Shown: positions 1 through 6,765, numbered from the stretch's first letter. The stretch: DNA of 8,291 nucleotides from Chloroflexota bacterium (GCA_025450255.1 JANWHV010000236.1:1-8291); one strand, 5' to 3'. The notes: generated by a model from the letters alone, not told the origin. Translations and numbers: made by a program.

Positions 1-2
1 AC

Positions 3-104
3 AACGTGGGCGCCGACCTGGTCGACGGTGAGTTGGCGCTTGTGACGATGCCAAAAGAGCCGAAGACTGAGGACGAAGCTGTTCTGGCGGAGTCCGAATC
101 GTAG
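3..104 (+). CDS. 3' end of a gene, possibly clpC (AAA+ chaperone)
   Basis: An open frame enters from the left edge and stops at TAG 102-104, giving about 33 residues. These include GADLVDGELALVTMPKEP followed by an acidic tail (KTEDEAVLAESES). ClpC/ClpB-type Hsp100 proteins end in a small beta-rich domain with a 'GD.v.vD..dGel.l' strand pattern, and this fragment resembles that. In many Gram-positive-type genomes clpC lies directly upstream of radA, the order seen here. The identification rests on this short similarity plus synteny, so it is tentative. The coding frame itself is well supported, because it ends just before a strong hairpin. The acidic run is typical of a disordered C-terminus. 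Confidence 0.5.
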   Translation, partial: NVGADLVDGELALVTMPKEPKTEDEAVLAESES

Positions 105-124
105 CGCCTGGGTCGATGCAAACC

Positions 125-162
125 GTGAAGGGCTCTCGGGGACACTCCCGAGAGCCCTTCAC
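125..162 (+). terminator. Perfect 16-bp hairpin terminator
   Basis: Arms at 125-140 and 147-162 are exact reverse complements (16 of 16 pairs, core GGGCTCTCGGG/CCCGAGAGCCC) around a 6-base loop, GACACT. It begins 20 bp after the upstream stop codon, so it most likely ends that transcript before radA. There is no run of T after the stem (GCTAATAATG follows), so it is not a canonical U-tract terminator. It could act as a U-independent terminator or a 3' mRNA-stabilising stem. Confidence 0.75.
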
Positions 163-265
163 GCTAATAATGCGCATGCACGGTCATGTGTCTCCGGCGC
201 CCTTCACGGCATAGTTGAACACTCCAAACGTACGCCGAGGTGCTGCGGAAAGGATCCGGTTACGA

Positions 266-1687
266 ATGGCCAAACGTCGAACATCCTATGTGTGCCAGCA
301 GTGCGCGAGCCAATTCCCCATGCAGTACGGCCGATGCCCCAGTTGCGGCGCCTGGAATTCGCTCGTAGAGACACTACAGGATATGCCGCAATCGTCTGAA
401 GGGCGGCCGGCGCGACCCGGACAGCCAGGGCGGGCGGTCCGCCTGGCAAGAGTGTCGACGGACAACTGGGCTCGGCTGCACGTGCCGATAGCCGAGTTGA
501 ACCGCGTCCTCGGCGGTGGTATCGTGCCCGGATCGCTGGTCCTTATCGGCGGCGATCCGGGCATCGGCAAGTCAACGCTACTCCTGCAGCTTTGTACGAT
601 GCTTGCGACCAGCGGGCGAGTACTCTACGTCACCGGCGAGGAATCGGCGGAACAGGTGAAGCTGCGCGCCGATCGCCTGGGCGCCGTGCCGGACGACCTC
701 TATCTGCTGGCCGAGGTCGATATTGAGACAATACTCTCGGTGATGCAGGACATACAGCCGGCACTGGTGGTCGTGGACTCGATCCAAACCATGCAAGTAG
801 GCGATATCGAGTCCGCTGCCGGCAGCGTGTCACAGGTGCGCGAGAGCACGGTGCGCTTGATGCATGCAGCGAAGTCCACCCAGATACCGGTGGTTATTGT
901 CGGGCACGTGACCAAAGAGGGCGCGATTGCCGGGCCGCGCGTGCTCGAACACATCGTGGACACGGTGCTGTACATGGAAGGTGAGCGCTTCCACGCCTAC
1001 AGACTGCTGCGAAGTGTGAAGAATCGCTTCGGATCCACCAACGAAGTCGGTGTGTTTGAGATGCGTGACGACGGCATGGCGGAGGTGGCGAATCCGTCCG
1101 CCGTGTTCCTGGCGGAGCGTGGCGAACAAAGCCCCGGCTCCGCGGTCGTGGCGACGCTCGAGGGGTCACGGCCCTTGCTCGCCGAGATCCAGGCGCTCGT
1201 CAGCGCCACTACCTTCAGCCTGCCGCGGCGAACCTGTACCGGACTTGACCTGAACCGCCTGCATCTGTTGCTCGCGGTGTTGGGGAAACGGGCGGGCTTG
1301 CCGCTGCACACCTATGACGTGTATAGCAGCGTCGTTGGCGGCCTGCGGCTGGGCGAGCCGGCGGCGGACCTGCCGCTGGCGCTGGCAATTGTCTCCAGCT
1401 ATGCCGATACCACGGTTCCCGGCGAGATGGCTGCCTTCGGCGAGCTTGGGCTGTCAGGAGAAGTTCGAGGCGTTTCGCGTGCCGGCGAGCGGTTGGCTGA
1501 AGCGGCAAAATTGGGCTTTACGCGGTGTATGATGCCCGCGACGAGTCAACGGTCACTGCGCGGAAAGATACCCGAGGGTATCGAGGTGATCGGCGTGAGC
1601 ACGTTGCGCGACGCCTTACGCTCGATTATGCCGTCTGGACGGCGCGAGCGCCCTGAACATCGGTCCTCGGGCAAAGAGGCCGAGTAG
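266..1687 (+). CDS. radA: DNA repair ATPase RadA/Sms
   Basis: RadA is a RecA-like, DnaB-type ATPase that processes recombination intermediates and promotes branch migration. The 473-residue protein has the usual family length (about 450-480) and all its hallmarks. There is an N-terminal C4 zinc finger (Cys10, 13, 24, 27), then Walker A GGDPGIGKST at 95-104 and Walker B VVVDS near 168-172. The RadA signature KNRFG is at 252-256, and a C-terminal Lon-like domain contains PRRTCTGLDLNRL and GELGLSGEVRGVSR. The frame stays open upstream to a TTG at 215. I chose ATG 266 because MAKRRTSYVCQQC is the standard RadA N-terminus and GAAAGGA lies about 12 bases upstream. The gene sits behind a terminator hairpin and converges with the glycosyltransferase gene. 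The last 20 or so residues (GRRERPEHRSSGKEAE) are a polar, probably disordered tail. Confidence 0.96.
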   Translation: MAKRRTSYVCQQCASQFPMQYGRCPSCGAWNSLVETLQDMPQSSEGRPARPGQPGRAVRLARVSTDNWARLHVPIAELNRVLGGGIVPGSLVLIGGDPGIGKSTLLLQLCTMLATSGRVLYVTGEESAEQVKLRADRLGAVPDDLYLLAEVDIETILSVMQDIQPALVVVDSIQTMQVGDIESAAGSVSQVRESTVRLMHAAKSTQIPVVIVGHVTKEGAIAGPRVLEHIVDTVLYMEGERFHAYRLLRSVKNRFGSTNEVGVFEMRDDGMAEVANPSAVFLAERGEQSPGSAVVATLEGSRPLLAEIQALVSATTFSLPRRTCTGLDLNRLHLLLAVLGKRAGLPLHTYDVYSSVVGGLRLGEPAADLPLALAIVSSYADTTVPGEMAAFGELGLSGEVRGVSRAGERLAEAAKLGFTRCMMPATSQRSLRGKIPEGIEVIGVSTLRDALRSIMPSGRRERPEHRSSGKEAE

Positions 1688-1726
1688 CAAGATCTCCTCA
1701 CGTCCGCCGCGACAGCAGGCGCAACG

Positions 1727-1882
1727 TCACCCAGCGTCCTCAGGGTCGGCGGCGACGTGGTTTCCGGTGCTGGACAGCGGTACCGACAACGAGTCGGCGT
1801 CACGGCCGGCTGCGCCGTGGTTTCCGAGGCCAGGCAGTGGGGGCGCCACGGGCTCGGCGTCAGGGTCGGCAGCACCACGTGT
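1727..1882 (-). repeat. Degenerate 60-bp tandem repeat encoding a 20-residue period
   Basis: In the frame-corrected end of the glycosyltransferase, three successive blocks align: 1882-1823, 1822-1763 and a partial 1762-1727. The shared pattern is roughly x-x-G/V-A-A-x-x-D/E-A/D, then V/S-P-L and a closing Leu/Thr-Gly. The second and third blocks both open with NH and the AAC CAC codons. Copies are diverged, giving about 2.6 units. The period is visible in the protein of only this one frame, which also supports the frame correction. The product would be an acidic, Pro/Ala-rich, probably disordered tail. The last unit ends directly at the stop codon. Confidence 0.65.
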
Positions 1883-2673
1883 ATCCGGATCGACACGATC
1901 CAGGGAGGCGGCCTCTTCTGTGGCAACAGCCGCCTCGGCCGCCAGGCGCCGTTCTTGATTGAGACGCTTCCAAGCCGTGCGATCTCGGCAACTGCTCGTA
2001 CGGCCGCGCGAAGATTCGTGGCGGATGCCTTACCACTTCGACGTGGAAAATGGTGAACGCCGACCTCGCGAATCTCGGCGCCCGCCTGCTTCGCTCGATA
2101 GACAATCTCGGTGCTGATCAGAGCGCCGCGCGATTCGAGGGTAAAGCCCTTTAGCATGCTCGTGCGCATCAGCTTGAAACCGCAATTGACGTCTCGGGTT
2201 TTGACGCCAAACAGCAGGCGGACTATCAATTTGAACCATACGCCTAGAAATCGCCGGTAAAAAGGGTCATTCCTGCGCAGTCTGTACCCGAGCACGAGAT
2301 CGTAACGATCGTCCCATTGGATCAGTCGCTCAAGCTCGATGGGATTGAACTGGCGATCCGCGTCGACGAACAACGTATATTGCATCGTGGCGTTATTGAT
2401 ACCGCTACGCCAGGCACTACCATACCCCTGGCTCCTGGCATGGTGAATTACGCGGACGGCGGCATGCGTCGACGCCAGCTCATCGGCAATTCGGCGGGTT
2501 GCATCCGTGCTGCCGTCGTCGACGATGATTACTTCGAACGACGGCGCGGCGTCGCTCAGGGCCTCAAGCGTCGTCTCCACGACGTGCGCGAGGTTTCCCT
2601 GTTCGTTTCGCGCGGGCAGCACCGCGGAAATGCCGCGGATGGGCGATGCTCGCCGTGGCGGCGCGGCGCTCAT
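1727..2673 (-). CDS. Family 2 glycosyltransferase (DPM/DPG-synthase-like), frameshifted
   Basis: A GT-A fold glycosyltransferase that would transfer a nucleotide-activated sugar, probably to a polyprenyl phosphate or another envelope acceptor. Seen: SAVLPARNEQGNL at 16-28, the nucleotide-binding VDDGSTD at 51-57, the metal-binding FVDADRQF around 102-109 (DAD 104-106), then TRDVNCGFKLMR and HHFPRRSGKAS. These are typical of the dolichol-phosphate-mannose-synthase-like group, without the extra membrane segments some members carry. After IARL (residue 234) the frame changes character. Read straight on, it becomes Pro/Arg/Thr-rich and runs 141 bases antisense into radA, stopping at 1546. Shifting by one base near 1973 gives IARL-WKRLNQERRLAAEA and a coherent tail that stops at 1727-1729, clear of radA, for 315 residues in all. 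I therefore annotate the corrected gene. The cause may be a real one-base deletion or a sequence error. ATG 2673 has a weak ribosome site but a TATAAT box upstream. Confidence 0.85.
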
Positions 2674-2708
2674 CGGCGGAAAATCCGTGGTTGTCGGCCC
2701 ATATGGGT

Positions 2709-2739
2709 ATTATATGGCCATGCTATGCCGCCATGTCCA
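2709..2739 (-). promoter_or_regulatory. Likely sigma70-type promoter for the glycosyltransferase
   Basis: On the minus strand, TGGACA (2739-2734) is followed 19 bases later by a perfect TATAAT (2714-2709). Transcription would start near 2702 and leave a leader of about 29 bases before ATG 2673. The -10 matches fully; the -35 matches TTGACA at five of six bases, but the 19-base spacer is longer than ideal. The perfect palindrome CCCATATGGG (2698-2707) covers the expected start site and could be an operator, though this is speculative. Confidence 0.55.
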
Positions 2740-2754
2740 GCAACGCGCGGAACG

Positions 2755-2783
2755 TTGACACAGCCAGTGCCGTCCGTTACCAT
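2755..2783 (+). promoter_or_regulatory. Sigma70-type promoter for the tRNA-Ser pair
   Basis: A perfect -35 box TTGACA (2755-2760), a 17-base spacer, and TACCAT (2778-2783; four of six matches to TATAAT). The predicted start is near 2790, about 20 bases ahead of the first tRNA. Spacing and the strong -35 fit a stable-RNA promoter. It lies back to back with the glycosyltransferase promoter, about 15 bases between the two -35 boxes. Confidence 0.7.
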
Positions 2784-2811
2784 TCGTCTGACGCGGAGCG
2801 TTCTGGCCCCC

Positions 2812-2897
<86 letters not shown>

Positions 2898-2915
2898 TTC
2901 CTGTCTTGGGCCTAC

Positions 2916-3005
2916 GGAGAGGTCGCATAGTGGCCTAGTGCGGCGGTTTGCTAAACCGCTGTAGGAGAAATCCTACCGAGGGTTCGAATCCCTCCCTCTC
3001 CGCCG
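2916..3005 (+). tRNA. tRNA-Ser (anticodon GCU)
   Basis: Second class II cloverleaf, starting 18 bases after the first. Acceptor GGAGAGG (2916-2922) pairs with CCTCTCC (2995-3001); discriminator G is 3002. The anticodon stem GCGGT/ACCGC (2943-2947/2955-2959) carries GCT at 2950-2952, reading AGC and AGU. The variable arm TAGGA-GAAA-TCCTA gives the serine class. The T loop TTCGAAT is at 2983-2989. The 3' end is followed by CCG (3003-3005), not CCA, so the terminal A must be added by a CCA-adding enzyme; the strict mature body is 2916-3002. It is probably co-transcribed with tRNA-Ser(UGA) from the promoter at 2755-2783. Confidence 0.95.
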
Positions 3006-3102
3006 CATCCCGTGGCCACACAGGTTTGGCGGCACTCCAGGCGGCGACCGTCCGCTACCCACCTGACCGATTCGCGCTTATGAGGCGCCATACACGGATC
3101 CA

Positions 3103-4074
3103 TTAGGCGCGCCAGGTCATCAGGCCGCCGGCCCAGGTGAGGCCCGCGCCGAAACCAACCATGAGCAAACGGTGGCTATCCAGCACTTTACCGCGTTCAA
3201 CGCATTCGGCCAGGGCAATCGGTATGCTTGCGGCGGACGTGTTCCCATATTCCTCGATGTTGCTAAGCATCCGGTGTTCGGGCACGTCCAAACGCTTGGC
3301 GGCGGCGGCTATTATGCGCTGGTTTGCCTGATGCGGGATCAGCCAGTCAATGTCGTTGACGGTAAGACCTTCTTCCCGCAGTACGGCCTCCGTCACCTCT
3401 ACCAGCACGCGGACGCCAAACTTAAAGGTTTCGGGTCCATTCATGCGCACACCGCCAGGCGTCCGGTTGGTTGGCTCGGGAACCATGCCGTTGTACATGA
3501 CGAGCAAAGGGCCGCCCGAGCCATCGGATCCGAGGACGAAGCGCGGCAGCGGCCCACTTACGGCCCCTCGGGACATCACCACGGCGCCGGCCCCATCGCC
3601 AAAGAGAATGCACGTACTGCGATCCTGCCAATTGAGCACGCGAGAATAGACTTCGCTGCCTATAACCAGGGCATTTCGCACACTGCCCGCGCGTATCATA
3701 CTGTCGGCCACGGAGAGGGCGTACACGAAGCCTGAGCACGCCGCTTCCAGGTCGAATGCGCCGCCACGCGCGCCGACCGCGTGCTGCACCAGGCATGCGC
3801 TGGCGGGAAACCCGTAGTCAGGCGTACTGGTCGCTACTATCGTAAGATCAATGTCTTCGCCCGACATGCCGGCGGACGTGAGCGCGTTTCGCGCCGCCGC
3901 GATGGCAAGAGATGTCGTGGTTTCGTTGGCTGAGGCGATGTGCCGGCGGTGGATGCCGCTTCGGGAATATATCCATTCATCAGACGTGTCGACGAACCCG
4001 GCTATCTCATCGTTCGTCATCACTCGCGACGGCACGTACATTCCACAGCCGCGCAAGGTCGAGCGATAGCTCAT
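3103..4074 (-). CDS. fabH: Beta-ketoacyl-ACP synthase III (FabH)
   Basis: Condenses an acyl-CoA primer, usually acetyl-CoA or a branched short chain, with malonyl-ACP to start type II fatty acid synthesis in the cytoplasm. At 323 residues it matches the family length. Seen: the N-terminal TSDEWIYSRSGIHRRH, nucleophile Cys113 in EAACSGF, His248 in IPHQANQRI, and Asn278 in EEYGNTSAASIP. This is the complete Cys-His-Asn triad of FabH, as opposed to the Cys-His-His of FabF/FabB. GLTWAGGLMTW is the usual C-terminal motif. It is the last gene of the operon; its ATG (4074-4072) overlaps the accB stop by four bases (ATGA), implying coupled translation. Primer preference cannot be read from the sequence. 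Related KASIII enzymes of secondary metabolism share the triad, but the fabF-accB context favours a housekeeping role. Confidence 0.95.
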   Translation of the reverse strand: MSYRSTLRGCGMYVPSRVMTNDEIAGFVDTSDEWIYSRSGIHRRHIASANETTTSLAIAAARNALTSAGMSGEDIDLTIVATSTPDYGFPASACLVQHAVGARGGAFDLEAACSGFVYALSVADSMIRAGSVRNALVIGSEVYSRVLNWQDRSTCILFGDGAGAVVMSRGAVSGPLPRFVLGSDGSGGPLLVMYNGMVPEPTNRTPGGVRMNGPETFKFGVRVLVEVTEAVLREEGLTVNDIDWLIPHQANQRIIAAAAKRLDVPEHRMLSNIEEYGNTSAASIPIALAECVERGKVLDSHRLLMVGFGAGLTWAGGLMTWRA

Positions 4075-4520
4075 TCCGGATCTCCAGCCGGCTCCACGTA
4101 CATGAGGATTTGTCCTTTTTCCACCACCGCGCTTGCCTGCACCAGGATCGAGCGCACGACTCCCGCGATGTCAGACTCGACCGGATTGTACATTTTCATG
4201 CTCTCGATCAGTCCCACGATCTGGCGCAGCGATATCGAGGCGCCAACGGTCACGAATGGAGGGCTCTGCGGGCTTTCCGTCAGGTAGAAGATACCGGTGA
4301 GCGGAGAGAGAATCGGTATCCAGGTGGCCGGCACGACGTCCTCGTCGTCGGCCGGCTCAGCGGCCGACATACGAATGCCGGACACGCTCCGGCGCAACAT
4401 GATTTCGTTGTCGCCGGAGCGAAACTCGCACATGGTTACTATCGTTCCATCGAGCTGCGCCAGCAATTCCTCGACAAGCCGCACCAGCGCCTGGGGATCT
4501 CGAGCAGCCTGTTCACTCAT
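4071..4520 (-). CDS. accB: Acetyl-CoA carboxylase biotin carboxyl carrier protein (AccB)
   Basis: Carries covalently bound biotin between the biotin carboxylase and carboxyltransferase parts of acetyl-CoA carboxylase, which makes malonyl-CoA. At 149 residues it is close to the usual 150-165. The N-terminal helix (QALVRLVEELLAQLDGT) and the ITMCEF-like strand are typical of AccB, followed by a short acidic linker (AAEPADDEDV). The biotinyl domain follows, from about residue 67. Lys109 in ESMKMYN is the biotinylation site (family form E-A-M-K-M). The segment LTESPQSPPFV around 80-90 corresponds to the 'thumb' that separates AccB from other lipoyl/biotinyl domains. It overlaps fabF upstream and fabH downstream by ATGA each. 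accC, which usually follows accB, is absent and must be elsewhere if the pathway is complete. Confidence 0.93.
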   Translation of the reverse strand: MSEQAARDPQALVRLVEELLAQLDGTIVTMCEFRSGDNEIMLRRSVSGIRMSAAEPADDEDVVPATWIPILSPLTGIFYLTESPQSPPFVTVGASISLRQIVGLIESMKMYNPVESDIAGVVRSILVQASAVVEKGQILMYVEPAGDPE

Positions 4521-5767
4521 CGGTTCGGTTCATACCGGCGGAGCACCAGGCAGACATTGTGTCCGCCAAAACCAAATGAGTTGCTCATGGTCAGGTCGAG
4601 AGGGCCGGTCCCGCGCGGTATGTTTGGCACGTAATCCAGATCACATTCCGGATCTGGAACGGCGTAATTTATGGTGGCCGGAACTATGCCGTCGTGCATG
4701 GCCTTAATGCAAAACACGGCCTCTACCGTGCCGCCCGCTCCCAGCATGTGACCGGTGGCGCCCTTGGTCGAGCTCACGGGCACGCGGTAGGCGTAATCGC
4801 CGAACACGCGCTTGATCGCGGCTGTTTCGGCGCGGTCACCCGCCGGCGTTGATGTCCCGTGGGCGTTGATATATTGTATGTCCTCTGGCCTCACTCCTGC
4901 CCTGTCCAGGGCTATAGTCATGGCGCGCGCGGCGCCTTCGCCGTCCTGGGCGGGCTCCGTAACGTGGTGCGCGTCGGCGGTCGCGCCGTATCCGGCAACC
5001 TCCGCCAGGATCGGCGCGTTGCGTGCCAGGGCGAACTCCTCCGACTCCAGTACGAGTGTCGACGCGCCCTCCGAGAGTACGAAGCCGTCGCGCTCCGCGT
5101 CGAACGGGCGCGAGGCATGCTGCGGATCGTCGTTTCGGGTCGAAAGCGCGCGCATATTCGCGAACGCCGCCATGGCAATCAGGACGATAGGCGCCTCGCT
5201 GCCCCCGGCGAGCATGACGTCGGCATCGCCGCGGCGAATAATTTCGACGGATTCACCCACCGCGTGGGCGCCGGTCGCGCACGCCGAGCTTATGGCGAAA
5301 TTTGGGCCCTTCAGGCCGTACTTGATCGATATCTGGCCCGCGGCCAGATCGGTGATGAGCATGGTGACAAAGAAAGGACTGATGCGCTCTGGGCCCTGCT
5401 GGAAAAGCACCGTAAACTGATCCATCAGCGTGTTCAGGCCGCCGATGCCGGAGCCGACGATGACGCCGACACGATCGCTGAACGACGGATCAATCTCGAG
5501 ACGAGCGTGCCTCAGCGCTTCGTGCGTGGTCGCGAGCGCGAATTGGGTGAAACGATCGCAGCGCTTTGCCAGCTTAAAATCGATGCCGAATGCCTCGGGA
5601 TCAAAGCCTTCAACCTCGCCCGCGATACGGCACCTGAGATGCGACGCGTCAAAGAAGGATACAGGGCGTATGCCGCTTCGGCCTTCGAGCACACCCTTCC
5701 AGGTCGCATCGACGCCGATACCTAGCGGGCTAACCATTCCCATCCCCGTTACGACGACGCGGCGCAC
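4517..5767 (-). CDS. fabF: Beta-ketoacyl-ACP synthase II (FabF)
   Basis: Condenses acyl-ACP with malonyl-ACP in each elongation round of type II fatty acid synthesis. From the chosen start the protein has 416 residues, normal for FabF. It shows RRVVVTGMGMVSPLG at the N-terminus, nucleophile Cys163 in SSACATGAHAVG, His303 in NAHGTSTPAGD, Lys335 in STKGATGH, His340, and the Gly-rich end NSFGFGGHN. The Cys-His-His triad is complete. The frame is open for 93 more bases upstream to an ATG at 5860. I chose GTG 5767 because the family begins with this strand, because GGGGAG sits 5 bases ahead, and because the extra stretch (rich in Trp, Cys and Arg) overlaps a promoter-like element. First gene of the fabF-accB-fabH operon; its TGA overlaps the accB ATG. 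Confidence 0.95.
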   Translation of the reverse strand: MRRVVVTGMGMVSPLGIGVDATWKGVLEGRSGIRPVSFFDASHLRCRIAGEVEGFDPEAFGIDFKLAKRCDRFTQFALATTHEALRHARLEIDPSFSDRVGVIVGSGIGGLNTLMDQFTVLFQQGPERISPFFVTMLITDLAAGQISIKYGLKGPNFAISSACATGAHAVGESVEIIRRGDADVMLAGGSEAPIVLIAMAAFANMRALSTRNDDPQHASRPFDAERDGFVLSEGASTLVLESEEFALARNAPILAEVAGYGATADAHHVTEPAQDGEGAARAMTIALDRAGVRPEDIQYINAHGTSTPAGDRAETAAIKRVFGDYAYRVPVSSTKGATGHMLGAGGTVEAVFCIKAMHDGIVPATINYAVPDPECDLDYVPNIPRGTGPLDLTMSNSFGFGGHNVCLVLRRYEPNR

Positions 5768-5770
5768 ATT

Positions 5771-5782
5771 CTCTCCCCTTCC
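5771..5782 (-). promoter_or_regulatory. Ribosome binding site of fabF (decides GTG start)
   Basis: The minus strand reads GGAAGGGGAGAG, followed by AAT and GTG 5767. This purine-rich site, with GGGGAG 5 bases from the start codon, supports GTG 5767 over the upstream ATG at 5860. Confidence 0.7.
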
Positions 5783-5818
5783 GCGATGGGCATCCCGCGC
5801 CCTGGCAGGTCGGAGGGA

Positions 5819-5827
5819 AGTATAGCA
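5819..5827 (-). promoter_or_regulatory. Extended -10 promoter for the fabF operon
   Basis: The minus strand reads TGC-TATACT (5827-5819): a TATACT box with five of six matches to TATAAT, preceded by the TGn extension. No good -35 stands 16-18 bases upstream, as expected for an extended -10 promoter. The transcript would begin near 5812, with a leader of about 45 bases to GTG 5767. I see no clear FapR- or FabT-type palindrome around it. Confidence 0.5.
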
Positions 5828-5889
5828 TAGCGCGAACTTCCAGCCTCCTCCACATACCACGCGGTACGATAGGCGGCCAGAGTAAATCA

Positions 5890-5919
5890 GAGCGCACCTG
5901 AGCCGGCTCAGGTGCGCTC
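5890..5919 (-). terminator. Perfect 30-bp palindromic hairpin
   Basis: Arms 5890-5904 and 5905-5919 are exact reverse complements with no spacer, so the RNA would form a roughly 13-bp stem with a tight loop at the central GCCGGC. It lies about 40 bases past the stop of the secreted-protein gene (5959-6759), so it probably terminates that transcript ahead of the fabF promoter. In that direction only CTGATTTACTC follows, so the U-tract is poor. Being symmetric, it could act in both directions. Confidence 0.7.
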
Positions 5920-5958
5920 GGCCTCACGCGGGCTACAGGGCTTCGCGTGGGTTGCGCG

Positions 5959-6759
5959 CTACTTGGTTACCCAGTTGGCGACCTGGACGACAGCGCCATC
6001 AAAGTAGACGTCGGTACGGTACGCCCCGGCGGGGTACTTCCCAGAATCGGCACTGAGCCTGAGAGCGACGGACCCCGTGCCGAGGTACTGAAAAGGATGC
6101 TTCAGGCTGCTGTGTACCTGCTTGCCGTACTTGTCGTAGACGATCGCCCAATATCGATCCTTCGCCTTCGCGCCATCGTACAGAAAGTACACCGCCACGC
6201 GGTCGACATTGGCGGGGAACGACGATGTCTTGGGTGGATCCGCCTTGTTTGAATCGCCGCTAAAGTTGTCGAATTCCTTACCGGTGATCATGTAGGTTTT
6301 GCCGATGTTTGGCGTTGCGATCACGGTGAATGGCGTGCTTCCGGCAAGGACGGAGTTGATGTAGAGGTTGGCTCTGTAGGTCCCCACGGATGTTAGCAAA
6401 TCGGCGGGAATATCGAGAACGTCCTCGCCGTTTACGTTATCAAACGTATGAGTCGCCCCATGCCGAATAATCGTCGAGCCCTTCAAGAAGTCAACGTGAA
6501 AGCTCGTAACCTTTGGCTTCGCTCCAGCGTACACGAAATGTACGCCTACGTACGTAGTCCCCTTCAGGGCAAATGTGCTCACCTTTGGCGGTGTAACGGC
6601 ATGGTTCGGAGTGTACGCCGTGTAAGCGCCGTCGGTAATCGTATAGTAACCGGTGATGGAGAGGGCCCGGGCAGGGCGCGCGAACGACGGAATGGTGAAG
6701 GCGCCGGCCAGGGTCGCTGCCAATGCCAGCGAGGCGAGACCTTGACGGATAATCCGCAC
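5959..6759 (-). CDS. Secreted protein with two related beta-rich domains, function unknown
   Basis: 266 residues; I do not recognise a family. The N-terminus (MRIIRQGLASLALAATLAGAF) is a classic Sec signal: two arginines, a hydrophobic core, and possible cleavage after SFA (27) or ARA (32). The mature part contains two similar halves, about 35-148 and 152-264. Each has PPK-x-S-x-F, then a strand with VGVHFVYAGAKPK in the first and VAVYFLYDGAKAK in the second. Each then has a charged strand with KG/KY, and a closing GTYRANLYINSVL or GAYRTDVYFDGAV. This indicates an internal duplication of a roughly 110-residue beta-sandwich-like domain. No cysteine, catalytic motif, transmembrane anchor or LPxTG follows, so it is probably released or surface-bound non-covalently. 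The start is GTG 6759 with AGAGGAG six bases upstream. It stands alone between divergent and terminator-bounded neighbours. Confidence 0.85.
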   Translation of the reverse strand: MRIIRQGLASLALAATLAGAFTIPSFARPARALSITGYYTITDGAYTAYTPNHAVTPPKVSTFALKGTTYVGVHFVYAGAKPKVTSFHVDFLKGSTIIRHGATHTFDNVNGEDVLDIPADLLTSVGTYRANLYINSVLAGSTPFTVIATPNIGKTYMITGKEFDNFSGDSNKADPPKTSSFPANVDRVAVYFLYDGAKAKDRYWAIVYDKYGKQVHSSLKHPFQYLGTGSVALRLSADSGKYPAGAYRTDVYFDGAVVQVANWVTK

Positions 6760-6765
6760 CGAAAA

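Noticed and set aside
215..265. Upstream TTG extension of radA
   Set aside because: RadA proteins begin at the MAK...Y-x-C zinc-finger segment, and ATG 266 has a purine-rich site upstream. The extra 17 residues are not expected.
1546..1726. Uncorrected glycosyltransferase frame running to a stop at 1546 (375 residues)
   Set aside because: It overlaps the conserved radA C-terminus antisense by about 140 bases, and its composition after residue 234 is not protein-like. The shifted frame gives a coherent tail and a clean stop at 1727.
1966..1980. Programmed -1 ribosomal frameshifting at the glycosyltransferase break
   Set aside because: No slippery heptamer and no obvious downstream stem or pseudoknot; a one-base deletion or sequence error is simpler.
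4859..5725. 288-codon open frame antisense to fabF
   Set aside because: It lies wholly opposite a gene with complete catalytic motifs. Long antisense frames are common in GC-rich coding DNA, and the product shows no domain.
5768..5860. 31-residue N-terminal extension of FabF from ATG 5860
   Set aside because: It covers the extended -10 promoter and the ribosome site of GTG 5767, and has no counterpart in FabF proteins.
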